A DNA stretch of 6,140 bases from DATADD01 sp036258675 (GTDB lineage: Bacteria; Actinomycetota; CADDZG01; WHSQ01), in contig DATADD010000105.1 of assembly GCA_036258675.1 (NCBI GenBank), forward strand, positions 1 through 6,140, given 5' to 3'. A program made the translations under genes and the position numbers. The notes beneath the pieces are model-generated. The model saw only the letters and a program-made list of their open reading frames with translations. It had not been told where the DNA came from and ran no database searches. Each line of letters opens with the position of its first letter. Position 1 is the first letter of the stretch. This document shows positions 1 to 5,923 of the stretch, in pieces.

Positions 1-41
1 AACAGTGCCGCGACCGACGCCAGCCTGAGCCGTCTCCTCAT
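1..41 (-). CDS. N-terminus of a divergent gene, likely exported protein (partial)
   Basis: Reading leftward from an ATG at 41, the first 13 codons give MRRRLRLASVAAL and then run off the window. Three consecutive arginines followed by a hydrophobic, alanine-rich stretch is the usual opening of a secretion signal or a first membrane helix. A run of six G on the minus strand (48-53) lies 6 bases before the ATG and could act as a Shine-Dalgarno, although it is not a classical GGAGG. The gene is divergent from the ABC operon and the 361 bases between them would hold both promoters. Only the first 13 residues are visible, so the family cannot be named. A chance ATG in GC-rich DNA remains possible. 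Confidence 0.45.
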   Translation of the reverse strand, partial: MRRRLRLASVAAL

Positions 42-89
42 CTGCTTCCCCCCAAGGCCAGCGAGCTACCGCCCGATACGAGACGCCCC

Positions 90-120
90 TCGGCGCGCCG
101 CCCGCTCCCGGGCGCGCCGA
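90..120. repeat. Inverted repeat built on two GGCGCGCC palindromes
   Basis: TCGGCGCGCC (90-99) is followed after 11 bases by its exact reverse complement GGCGCGCCGA (111-120). Each arm itself contains the 8-base palindrome GGCGCGCC, and the two palindrome centres are 19 bases apart. This could be a paired protein-binding site between the divergent genes or a simple hairpin. It is followed by no T-run, so it does not look like an intrinsic terminator. In DNA this rich in G and C, a repeat of this size can arise by chance. Confidence 0.3.
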
Positions 121-319
121 CGACCCGGTGCGGTCGGGTCGAGGGAGGGCCGGGTCGCGGGAGGACGTGTGGCGGGACGCTTCACCGGGCCGATTCTATG
201 TCCCGCCTGCGGCGCCCGCCACTGCGTCGGGTCGAGCCGGCCCTCCTGACGTGCACGAGCGTCGCCCGCAGGTCGAGCCGGAAGAGAAGCCGCAGGCTGC
301 GGTGCGCCGGTTCCATCGC

Positions 320-365
320 GTGGGTACGTGCGCGTTCCCCTCCGCGCGAGCGCGCACGTGCCCAC
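320..365 (+). promoter_or_regulatory. Long RNA hairpin upstream of the ABC transporter operon
   Basis: Bases 320-337 pair with 348-365 over 18 consecutive positions around a 10-base loop (338-347). Sixteen pairs are Watson-Crick. The other two, 325 with 360 and 335 with 350, are T-G, so they are G-U wobbles in RNA copied in the plus direction but A-C mismatches in minus-strand RNA. The 3' arm contains CACGTG (355-360). No T-run follows (the next bases are TCTCCTTGCG), so a classical intrinsic terminator is not supported. The hairpin ends 22 bases before the candidate -10 box at 388-393. It may be a leader structure, a factor-assisted terminator of upstream transcription, or a palindromic operator. 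Confidence 0.6.
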
Positions 366-387
366 TCTCCTTGCGACAAGCGCTGGT

Positions 388-393
388 TAGAGT
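388..393 (+). promoter_or_regulatory. Candidate -10 box of the ABC transporter operon
   Basis: TAGAGT fits the TANNNT pattern of housekeeping sigma factors and ends 9 bases before the ATG at 403. Transcription would then start within a few bases of the start codon, giving a leaderless or nearly leaderless mRNA. This fits the lack of a clear Shine-Dalgarno upstream of 403. No good -35 hexamer sits at the usual spacing; TTGCGA at 371-376 is only 11 bases upstream, too close. Confidence 0.3.
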
Positions 394-402
394 GTGCTGC
401 CC

Positions 403-1245
403 ATGTCGGCAGCACTGGCGGCGCGCGCCCTCGAGAAGCGTTACGGGGAGACCGTCGCGCTTGCCGGGGTCTCGCTCGACGTCGGAGAGGGAGAGCTCGT
501 GGGCCTCCTCGGTCCCAACGGCGCGGGCAAGTCGACGCTCGTGAAGATCTGCTGCGGGCTGGTGCGGCCGAGCGCGGGGACGGCGCAGGTGTGCGGTGCG
601 GCGGCCGGTAGCGAGCGGGCGCGGGCCGGCCTCGGATACCTCGCGGAGCTGTTCCGCTTCCCGGGGTGGCTGCGCGCGGACGAGGTCCTCGAGCTCCACC
701 AGCGGCTCACGGGCTCTCCCGGCGGAGCCGCCGAGCGCGGCTCCCTCCTCGACCTCGTGGGGCTCGGAGGCGTCGGCCGCAGGCGGGTGGAGGCCATGTC
801 CAAGGGGATGCAGCAGCGCCTCGGGATCGCCCAGGCGCTCGTCGGGGAGCCGCGCGTCCTCCTGCTCGACGAGCCGACCAGCGCGCTCGATCCGGCGGGG
901 CGGCGCGCCGTGCGCGCGCTCCTCGAAGAGGTGCGGGCGCGCGGGATCTCCGTGCTGCTCAACTCCCACCTCTTGAGCGAGGTCGAGCTCGTGTGCGACC
1001 GGGTGGTGATCCTGCTCGCGGGAGAGGTCGTGGCCGAGGGCGCGCCGGCCGACATGGCCGCCCCCCGCGGGCTCGAGATCGAGACGGACGAGGGCGTGCG
1101 GCGCTGGCCGCACGCGGCCCGCGACGACATCCCGCGCCTCGTCGGCGATCTCGTCGCGAACGGAAGGAAGGTCTATGCCGTTCGCACCGCCAAGCCCACG
1201 CTCGAAGAGGTCTACCTCGAGGCCGTGCAGGGGGAGATGGGATGA
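403..1245 (+). CDS. ABC transporter ATP-binding protein (ABC-2 exporter family)
   Basis: This 280-residue cytoplasmic ATPase would drive the membrane protein encoded immediately downstream. All nucleotide-binding motifs are present in order: Walker A GPNGAGKST (37-45), a Q-loop region at GYLAE (78-82) with Glu where Gln is usual, an ABC signature variant MSKGMQQRLG (132-141), Walker B LLLDEPTSALD (153-163) with catalytic Glu157, and the H-loop His189 in LLNSHLL. The C-terminal segment ends in PTLEEVYLEAV, the usual close of CcmA/NosF/drug-export type subunits. The YL(P/A)E and SKGMQQR variants are normal in this subfamily and do not indicate loss of activity. I chose the ATG at 403; a GTG at 394 in the same frame would add only three residues and abuts the candidate -10 box. 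The stop overlaps the permease start as ATGA, so the two are translationally coupled. The transported substrate cannot be told from sequence. Confidence 0.95.
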   Translation: MSAALAARALEKRYGETVALAGVSLDVGEGELVGLLGPNGAGKSTLVKICCGLVRPSAGTAQVCGAAAGSERARAGLGYLAELFRFPGWLRADEVLELHQRLTGSPGGAAERGSLLDLVGLGGVGRRRVEAMSKGMQQRLGIAQALVGEPRVLLLDEPTSALDPAGRRAVRALLEEVRARGISVLLNSHLLSEVELVCDRVVILLAGEVVAEGAPADMAAPRGLEIETDEGVRRWPHAARDDIPRLVGDLVANGRKVYAVRTAKPTLEEVYLEAVQGEMG

Positions 1246-2099
1246 GCACCGTATGGGTGATCGCGCGCCACACCATGCGCGAGTGCGGCCGGCGGCGCGT
1301 CTTCATCGTCGTGCCGGTGGCGACCGCCGCGTTCCTCGCTCTGTATGCCCTCGGCGCCCACTACGCCTTCCGGTCCACGGAGGGGACCATCGGCACGCCC
1401 GTGGGCACCGTGGACGCGCGCGCGCTGACGGGCGCGACCCTCGTCGGCCTGTCGATGTTCGTCACCCTCTTCCTGGGCTCGGCGCTCGGTATCTTCCTTA
1501 CGTTCAGCGCGGTGCGCGGGGACGCGGAGCAGGGCCTGCTGCAACCTCTCGTCGTCCGCCCCGTCGCCCGCACCGGCCTGCTGCTCGGTCGTTTCCTCGG
1601 GGCGGCGATCCTCTGCTGCGCCTACGTCGCCTTGCTCTACGCGGCCACCGTCGTCATCACCGGCGCCATCGGCGGCTGGTGGCCGACTCCGCTCGTGCTC
1701 CCCGGTCTCAGCATCGCGGCAGGGGTCGCGGTCGTGATCGCGCTCACGCTGTTGGGATCGGTGTTCCTCACGGCTCTGCCCAACGGCATCGCCATGTTCA
1801 TGGTCTACGGCGCAGGGCTGATGGCGGGGCTGCTCGGGCAGCTCGGCGACGTGCTCTCGTCCCCCGCGCTCGAGACGACGGGCCGGGTAGCGGCGTGGGT
1901 GCTGCCGTTCGAGGCCCTCTACCAGGCCGGGCTCAACTCGCTCACGTCCAGCGCGACGGGTCTCACGAGGGTCATCGTCCAGCTGGGTCCCCTCGGAGGG
2001 GCACAGGCGGCCGGGTGGCCCCTTTTGGTGTGGTCGATCGCGTACGTCGCCGGCGTCGGCGCCGGCGCCCTGTTCGCCTTCTCCCGGCGAGACCTCTAG
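1242..2099 (+). CDS. ABC-2 type transporter permease (NosY-like)
   Basis: A 285-residue integral membrane protein, the channel-forming partner of the preceding ATPase. Hydrophobic helices are visible at about 20-40, 66-90, 113-138, 151-178, 183-205 and 259-280, giving the six-helix ABC-2 layout. Between helices 2 and 3 lies the cytoplasmic motif EQGLLQPLVVRPVAR (96-110) followed by LLLGRFLG, characteristic of NosY-type permeases where the ATPase docks. The protein ends in FAFSRRDL, a common C-terminus in the family. Translation starts at the ATG overlapping the ATPase stop, with GGGGAG (1231-1236) five bases upstream. The frame stays open leftward inside the ATPase gene, but that upstream part is Arg/Pro-rich and not real. 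The family exports copper-enzyme maturation factors, antibiotics, lipids or sodium in different hosts; nothing here decides which. Confidence 0.93.
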   Translation: MSTVWVIARHTMRECGRRRVFIVVPVATAAFLALYALGAHYAFRSTEGTIGTPVGTVDARALTGATLVGLSMFVTLFLGSALGIFLTFSAVRGDAEQGLLQPLVVRPVARTGLLLGRFLGAAILCCAYVALLYAATVVITGAIGGWWPTPLVLPGLSIAAGVAVVIALTLLGSVFLTALPNGIAMFMVYGAGLMAGLLGQLGDVLSSPALETTGRVAAWVLPFEALYQAGLNSLTSSATGLTRVIVQLGPLGGAQAAGWPLLVWSIAYVAGVGAGALFAFSRRDL

Positions 2100-2150
2100 G
2101 GCGTCCTCCGCGAGGGACTACGCTTCGACCCACGACCCCGCAGGCGAGAA

Positions 2151-2156
2151 GAGAGG
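2151..2156 (+). promoter_or_regulatory. Ribosome binding site of the semialdehyde dehydrogenase gene
   Basis: GAGAGG lies six bases before the ATG at 2163 and is the clearest Shine-Dalgarno on the plus strand. It fixes the start. In the 63-base gap upstream, TACGCT at 2119-2124 could serve as a -10 box but has no convincing -35 partner, so whether the gene has its own promoter or is read through from the ABC operon is open. Confidence 0.6.
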
Positions 2157-2162
2157 TCGACC

Positions 2163-3812
2163 ATGGGCCACAGCACGTTCGCGATCCTCCGTCCCCCTCC
2201 CCCCCACAACGAGCCGATCAAGGACTACGCGCCGGGCTCCCCGGAGCGGGCGAGCCTCAAGGCCCGTCTCGGGGAGATGCAAGGAGAGCGGATCGAGATC
2301 CCGATGGTCATCGGGGGGGCCGAGATCACCAGCGGCGACCTCTACGAGGCCGTGATGCCGCACAACACGAAACACGTCCTCGCCGACGTGCACCAGGGAA
2401 CGGCGGAGCACCTCCAGCGGGCCGTAGAGGCCGCCGCGGCCGCGCACCAGAGCTGGGCCTCTCTGCCGTGGGAGGACAGGGCGAGCGTGCTGCTGCGCGC
2501 GGCCGAGCTCCTGTCGGGTCCGTGGCGGGACACGCTGAACGCGGCGACCATGCTGGGCCAATCGAAGACCGCGCACCAGGCTGAGATCGACGCCGCGTGC
2601 GAGCTGATCGACTTCTGGCGCTACAACGTCCACTACGCCGCGCGCATCTACGAAGAGCAGCCCGTATCCGCTCCGGGGACGTGGAACCAGAGCGACTACA
2701 GGCCGCTGGAGGGCTACGTGTTCGCGGTCAGCCCATTCAACTTCACGTCGATCGCCGGCAACCTGCCCACCGCGCCGGCGCTGATGGGCAACACGGTCGT
2801 CTGGAAGCCGTCGCTCACCCAGGCGTTCTCGGCCCACTACCTGGTGAAGCTCCTGCACGCCGCGGGCCTCCCCGAAGGAGTCATCAACGTCGTTCACGGC
2901 CCGGGCCCCGAGATCGGCGAGGCCGCGCTTGCGCATCCGGACTTGGCGGGCATCCACTTCACGGGGTCCACCGCGACCTTCGATTGGATGTGGCGCAAGG
3001 TGGGAGAGAACATTTCCAACTACCGCAACTTCCCCCGCATCGTGGGCGAGACCGGCGGCAAGGACTTCATCCTCGCCCACCCGAGCGCGTCCGTGGACGC
3101 TCTCGCGGCCGCGATCGTCAGGGGATCGTTCGAGTACCAGGGACAGAAATGCTCCGCGGCATCGCGCGTGTACGTCCCCTCGAACCTGTGGGACGGGCTG
3201 CGCGAGCGGCTCGCCGAAGAAGTCCCCCGCATACCCATGGGCGACGTCTCCGACTTCGGCAACTTCATGGGGGCCGTGATCGACGAGCGCGCCTTCGAGA
3301 AGCACTCCAACGCGCTGCAGGAGGCGTCGTCGGGGGGCGCCGAGGTCGTGGCGGGCGGGACGGCGGACGACTCCGAGGGCTATTTCGTGTCGCCCACGGT
3401 CCTGCGGGCCGAGGACCCCAAGGCCCGGTTCATGCGCGAGGAGCTCTTCGGCCCCATCGTCACGACGTACGTCTACCCGGAGAAGGACTACGGCGAGGTC
3501 TTGGAGCTCGTCGACTCGACGAGCCCGTATGGGCTGACAGGCGCGGTCTTCGCGCGCGACAAGCGGGCGGTGCTGGAGGCGAAACAGCGGCTCCGCTATG
3601 CGGCGGGCAACTTCTACGTCAACGACAAGCCCACGGGAGCGGTCGTCGGCCAGCAGCCCTTCGGCGGAGCGCGCCGCTCGGGGACGAACGACAAGGCCGG
3701 ATCGATGTGGAACCTGATCCGGTGGGTGAGCCCGCGGACGATCAAGGAGACGTTCGTGCCGCCCAGCGACTACCGCTATCCCTACATGGAGGCCGACGAA
3801 GACAGGCCGTGA
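2163..3812 (+). CDS. pruA: L-glutamate gamma-semialdehyde dehydrogenase (1-pyrroline-5-carboxylate dehydrogenase)
   Basis: This 549-residue enzyme of the aldehyde dehydrogenase superfamily oxidises L-glutamate gamma-semialdehyde (the open form of 1-pyrroline-5-carboxylate) to glutamate with NAD+, the last step of proline and ornithine breakdown in the cytoplasm. The N-terminus HNEPIKDYAPGSPERASLK is typical of the stand-alone, ALDH4A1-like branch. Visible elements are the oxyanion Asn193 in SPFNFTS, cofactor-binding Lys215 in VVWKPS, the FTGS turn of the Rossmann fold, the general base Glu296 in VGETGGKDF, the nucleophile Cys330 in YQGQKCSAASR, and Glu427 in EELFGPI. The C-terminus has IKETFVPPSDYRYPYM, also family-typical. 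Length matches the single-function enzyme, not a PutA fusion. No proline dehydrogenase gene is in the window. The gene is convergent with the HAD gene downstream, with 36 bases between stops and no strong terminator hairpin. Confidence 0.95.
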   Translation: MGHSTFAILRPPPPHNEPIKDYAPGSPERASLKARLGEMQGERIEIPMVIGGAEITSGDLYEAVMPHNTKHVLADVHQGTAEHLQRAVEAAAAAHQSWASLPWEDRASVLLRAAELLSGPWRDTLNAATMLGQSKTAHQAEIDAACELIDFWRYNVHYAARIYEEQPVSAPGTWNQSDYRPLEGYVFAVSPFNFTSIAGNLPTAPALMGNTVVWKPSLTQAFSAHYLVKLLHAAGLPEGVINVVHGPGPEIGEAALAHPDLAGIHFTGSTATFDWMWRKVGENISNYRNFPRIVGETGGKDFILAHPSASVDALAAAIVRGSFEYQGQKCSAASRVYVPSNLWDGLRERLAEEVPRIPMGDVSDFGNFMGAVIDERAFEKHSNALQEASSGGAEVVAGGTADDSEGYFVSPTVLRAEDPKARFMREELFGPIVTTYVYPEKDYGEVLELVDSTSPYGLTGAVFARDKRAVLEAKQRLRYAAGNFYVNDKPTGAVVGQQPFGGARRSGTNDKAGSMWNLIRWVSPRTIKETFVPPSDYRYPYMEADEDRP

Positions 3813-3848
3813 CCCCGGCGGGAGCCGACCGATCCAGTCGCCGAGGCC

Positions 3849-4400
3849 TCATTGCGCGCCCTCGACGAAGAGCAGGCAGCGCTCGACCATGTCGTCCGTG
3901 AGGCCCTCGTGCGGCATCGCCTGGACCAGCAGCGTGGGTCCCGCCCGCTGTTCGGCCCACTCGAGCGCGTCGGGACCGAGGTCGTCGTCGATCCACGCGC
4001 ACGGCCGCTCGTTCCCCACGTAGGCGCTGACGGAGGCGAGCTTCCAGGTCGGCCCGCCCGAGTCCTCGAGCTCGATGACGGGGAGCTTGCCGAGCTGGTG
4101 GAGCGGTCCGATGACCACGTTCGCGCGGTGCCCCCAACCGGTTGCCCACACGATGTCGAAGCGCTCCTGCAGCCGCCGGAGGCGGCGGGCGTTGGCGGGG
4201 GCGATCCACAGGAACTCCTCGTGCATCCCCGCGGGGAGATCCACGCGCTCGTAGCCCTCCGGTCCCACCCTGCGGGTCGAGGGGACGGCTCCCTCGAAGG
4301 GGCACAGGACCCCGTCGACGTCGAGGAGGAGCAAGGGCCTTTCGCCTGTTCCCCCATCGCGCTCGTCCGGCGTCGTGTGCGTTGCCTCGATGCCGGTCAA
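3849..4400 (-). CDS. HAD-superfamily hydrolase-like protein
   Basis: A 183-residue soluble protein carrying every HAD motif: motif I LLLDVDGVL with nucleophile Asp27 and acid/base Asp29, motif II with Thr87 in VWATGW, motif III Lys120 in TWKL, and motif IV AWIDDDLGPD with Asp138/Asp139. It most likely hydrolyses a phosphate ester or anhydride with Mg2+. The combination of WATGW, a following conserved Asn (RANVV), WIDDD and PTLLV resembles, from memory, the small stand-alone actinobacterial HAD proteins related to the HAD domain of 'Swiss Army Knife' RNA-repair proteins; the true substrate is unknown. The start is a TTG at 4400, chosen because GAGGAG lies eight bases upstream and overlaps the stop of the phosphoesterase gene. 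No alternative in-frame start preserves motif I as well. The first 20 or so residues are polar and probably disordered. It is likely translated as the second gene of that operon. Confidence 0.88.
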   Translation of the reverse strand: MTGIEATHTTPDERDGGTGERPLLLLDVDGVLCPFEGAVPSTRRVGPEGYERVDLPAGMHEEFLWIAPANARRLRRLQERFDIVWATGWGHRANVVIGPLHQLGKLPVIELEDSGGPTWKLASVSAYVGNERPCAWIDDDLGPDALEWAEQRAGPTLLVQAMPHEGLTDDMVERCLLFVEGAQ

Positions 4401-4408
4401 CCTGCACG

Positions 4409-4414
4409 CTCCTC
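4409..4414 (-). promoter_or_regulatory. Ribosome binding site of the HAD gene, overlapping the upstream stop
   Basis: On the minus strand, GAGGAG begins inside the TGA stop of the phosphoesterase gene and ends eight bases before the TTG at 4400. It is a near-perfect anti-16S match and is the main reason for accepting a TTG start. The overlap with the stop codon implies translational coupling: ribosomes finishing the first gene stand on the binding site of the second. Confidence 0.65.
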
Positions 4415-5879
4415 AGTCGCCGAGGAAGGCAAAGGCCTTGTTCCCGTGCTTCTCGTACTGCGCCGCCGACCGGGCGGGAAGCCCGTCGCATTCCCGCGGC
4501 TCGAGCAAGAGCCGTCTCTGCCTCGGCGTCGCGCTCTGCTCGAAGTCGAACGCACCCAACATGTCGTCGGACTGCGCGTCACGGCGCGTCAGGCTGGGAA
4601 GCCCGAAGATCGTCTCGATGAACTTCAGCGGCGACGACAGCTCATAGGTCGTGTGGTCGACGTAGCCTTTCTTCGCCCACGGCGAGATCACGAGCAGGGG
4701 GACGCGCGGGCCCAGCCCCATGACGTCGTAATGGGGCGGGGGCACGTGGTCGTAGAAGCCTCCGAAGTCGTCCCACGTGAGAAAGATCGCGGTGCTCTTC
4801 CAGAACCGTGACCGCATGATCGCGTTGATGTACTCGACGGTCCAGTTCTCCCCCATGCAGACGCTCGGCCCCCCGGGGTGCTCGTTGAGGCCGATCGGAG
4901 GGACCGCCCACGTGACACGGGCCAGCTTGCCCTTCCGGACGTCGTCGATGATGTGGTTGGGAGTGCGGAAGTTCGTCTTCCAGTACCTCGAGTAGCGGAT
5001 GTGGCGTATGGCGTGGAGGGCGTTTCTCCAGTCCCCGTAGTGCGCGTAGTAGCGCCACGACAGACCTGCCTCGTTGAGGAGGTCCGGCATCACCTTGAAG
5101 TCGAAGCACGGCTTGACCTCCTCCCAATGGTCCTTGATCGTGGCTCCGTCCGCTCTCTCCTCCGCCCGCATCACGGTCCTCCGTTCGTCGCGGTCCAGGC
5201 GGCGGAACCGGTACACGGCCTCTCCGGGATCGCTGCAGTAGGCGCCCTCGAGGCCGTTGATGTTGGGCGCGTACAGTCCCCGGTCGTGCTTGTTCCCCGT
5301 CACGCGCGCCGCCTGGGCGCCGACCGTGTAGAGGTGCTCCGGGAAGGTGGGACCGTACATCGAAGAGAACATGCGGTCGCCCAGCACGAAGTTGTCCGCG
5401 TACGCCCAGTAGGCCGGGATCCCCTCGCGCGTGAACGACGAGTATCCCGCCAACGAGTCCCCGTTGAGGACGGTGTCGAACCCGTCCATCCTTCCGCCGT
5501 TGATCGCGTTGACGCCGTCGAGGAACTCGTGGCCGAGGTCGCCGAGGAGGACGTCGGTGGCCACCGACAGCTCCACCCTCCGGCCGTCAGACGTGAGGCC
5601 GGTGCGCGCGCCGTCCGCGCCGGGGTAGCGAGCGAAGTAGTTGTCGAAGGTGCGGTTCTCTTTGATGATGTAGACGACGTGCTTGATCGGCGTGCGCACC
5701 CGCTCCGTCGATCCCCGCGTCGCCGTGGACGGCGGGCCGGGCTGGCCCGGCCGCGATGCCGCGTCGTCCCGGGGCCCGCCGAGGGAGCAGGCGACGAGCG
5801 CGAGGAGCGCGCAGGCGAGGGCCACGAGGGAACGCGCGCCACGGCGGACGCGCGCGCGGGGAACAGAAGGCACCGGCAC
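4413..5879 (-). CDS. Lipoprotein of the AcpA/phospholipase C phosphoesterase family
   Basis: A 488-residue exported protein. A basic N-terminus is followed by a hydrophobic stretch (17-30) and the lipobox LVAC, so cleavage before Cys31 and lipid anchoring outside the membrane are expected. A Pro/Ser/Thr-rich linker (about 36-62) leads to the catalytic domain. Family motifs are KENRTFDNYF (metal ligands Glu74 and Asn75), DGF at 132-134, GDRMFSS followed by GPTFPEHLY with Thr178 as the likely nucleophile, and TWDDFGGFYDHVPPP with Asp370, Asp371 and His378. These match acid phosphatase AcpA and bacterial phosphatidylcholine-type phospholipase C enzymes, which cleave phosphate esters with bound metal; lipid versus small-molecule substrate cannot be decided. 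The start is a GTG at 5879; no Shine-Dalgarno precedes it, and TACACT ends seven bases upstream, suggesting a leaderless mRNA. Signal-peptide reading from this start is complete. Confidence 0.92.
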   Translation of the reverse strand: MPVPSVPRARVRRGARSLVALACALLALVACSLGGPRDDAASRPGQPGPPSTATRGSTERVRTPIKHVVYIIKENRTFDNYFARYPGADGARTGLTSDGRRVELSVATDVLLGDLGHEFLDGVNAINGGRMDGFDTVLNGDSLAGYSSFTREGIPAYWAYADNFVLGDRMFSSMYGPTFPEHLYTVGAQAARVTGNKHDRGLYAPNINGLEGAYCSDPGEAVYRFRRLDRDERRTVMRAEERADGATIKDHWEEVKPCFDFKVMPDLLNEAGLSWRYYAHYGDWRNALHAIRHIRYSRYWKTNFRTPNHIIDDVRKGKLARVTWAVPPIGLNEHPGGPSVCMGENWTVEYINAIMRSRFWKSTAIFLTWDDFGGFYDHVPPPHYDVMGLGPRVPLLVISPWAKKGYVDHTTYELSSPLKFIETIFGLPSLTRRDAQSDDMLGAFDFEQSATPRQRRLLLEPRECDGLPARSAAQYEKHGNKAFAFLGD

Positions 5880-5886
5880 GGAGTGC

Positions 5887-5892
5887 AGTGTA
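5887..5892 (-). promoter_or_regulatory. Candidate -10 box of the phosphoesterase gene, leaderless start
   Basis: On the minus strand TACACT (TANNNT) ends seven bases before the GTG at 5879, the distance at which transcription would begin on the start codon itself. With no Shine-Dalgarno between, a leaderless transcript is the simplest reading and is common in actinobacteria. No recognisable -35 hexamer is found at 16-19 bases. Confidence 0.4.
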
Positions 5893-5910
5893 GGCGCACA
5901 CGGGTGCGCC
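5893..5910. promoter_or_regulatory. Perfect 18-base palindrome next to the -10 box
   Basis: GGCGCAC (5893-5899), a four-base spacer, and its exact complement GTGCGCC (5904-5910). It abuts the candidate -10 box of the phosphoesterase gene and fills the place of the -35/-10 spacer, where a bound repressor would block polymerase. Read as minus-strand RNA it would also form a tight 7-base-pair hairpin 13 bases after the stop of the acidic-tail gene, but no T-run follows, so an intrinsic terminator is less likely than an operator or a factor-assisted end. Confidence 0.45.
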
Positions 5911-5923
5911 CGGGCGTCTCTAC

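Larger units (their letters stand above)
42..402. other. Divergent intergenic region without a convincing gene
   Basis: These 361 bases separate the leftward partial gene from the rightward ABC operon. Several frames stay open on both strands, but their translations are Arg/Pro/Ala-rich with no domain pattern, as expected of very GC-rich DNA with few stop codons. I see no tRNA, RNase P RNA, tmRNA or SRP RNA signature. The region contains a 10-base inverted repeat (90-99 with 111-120), a weak 8-base one (171-178 with 200-207), an 11-base direct repeat GGTCGAGCCGG (230-240 and 271-281), and the strong hairpin at 320-365. It is probably regulatory. Confidence 0.6.

Noticed and set aside
171..207. 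8-base inverted repeat GGCGGGAC / GTCCCGCC
   Set aside because: With a 21-base loop and this GC content, about one such match is expected by chance in the gap.
230..281. Direct repeat GGTCGAGCCGG, with a third partial copy at 137-143
   Set aside because: Spacing is irregular (93 and 41 bases) and the core is a common GC-rich word, so there is no evidence for an array or binding-site cluster.
796..825. Non-canonical ABC signature (MSKGMQQRLG) as a sign of an inactive ATPase
   Set aside because: SKGMQQR is a normal variant in ABC-2 exporter ATPases, and the Walker A, Walker B and H-loop residues are all intact.
196..1113. 305-codon minus-strand open frame across the ABC ATPase gene
   Set aside because: It lies opposite a gene with complete ATPase motifs, and its product is Arg/Pro/His-rich without any domain. 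It is open because GC-rich DNA lacks stops.
666..1241. Leftward extension of the permease frame inside the ATPase gene
   Set aside because: The extra residues are Arg/Ala/Pro-rich and overlap a well-supported gene; a membrane-type N-terminus begins at 1242 with its own binding site.
2118..3305. 395-codon minus-strand open frame opposite pruA
   Set aside because: It is antisense to a complete aldehyde dehydrogenase, and its product shows no recognisable motif.
3813..3848. Bidirectional terminator between the convergent pruA and HAD genes
   Set aside because: Only 4- to 5-pair stems can be drawn (for example CGGC 3816-3819 with GCCG 3824-3827), and there is no T-run on either strand.
3852..4811. 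319-codon plus-strand open frame over the HAD and phosphoesterase genes
   Set aside because: It spans two real minus-strand genes and their junction, and is a shadow of their codon pattern.
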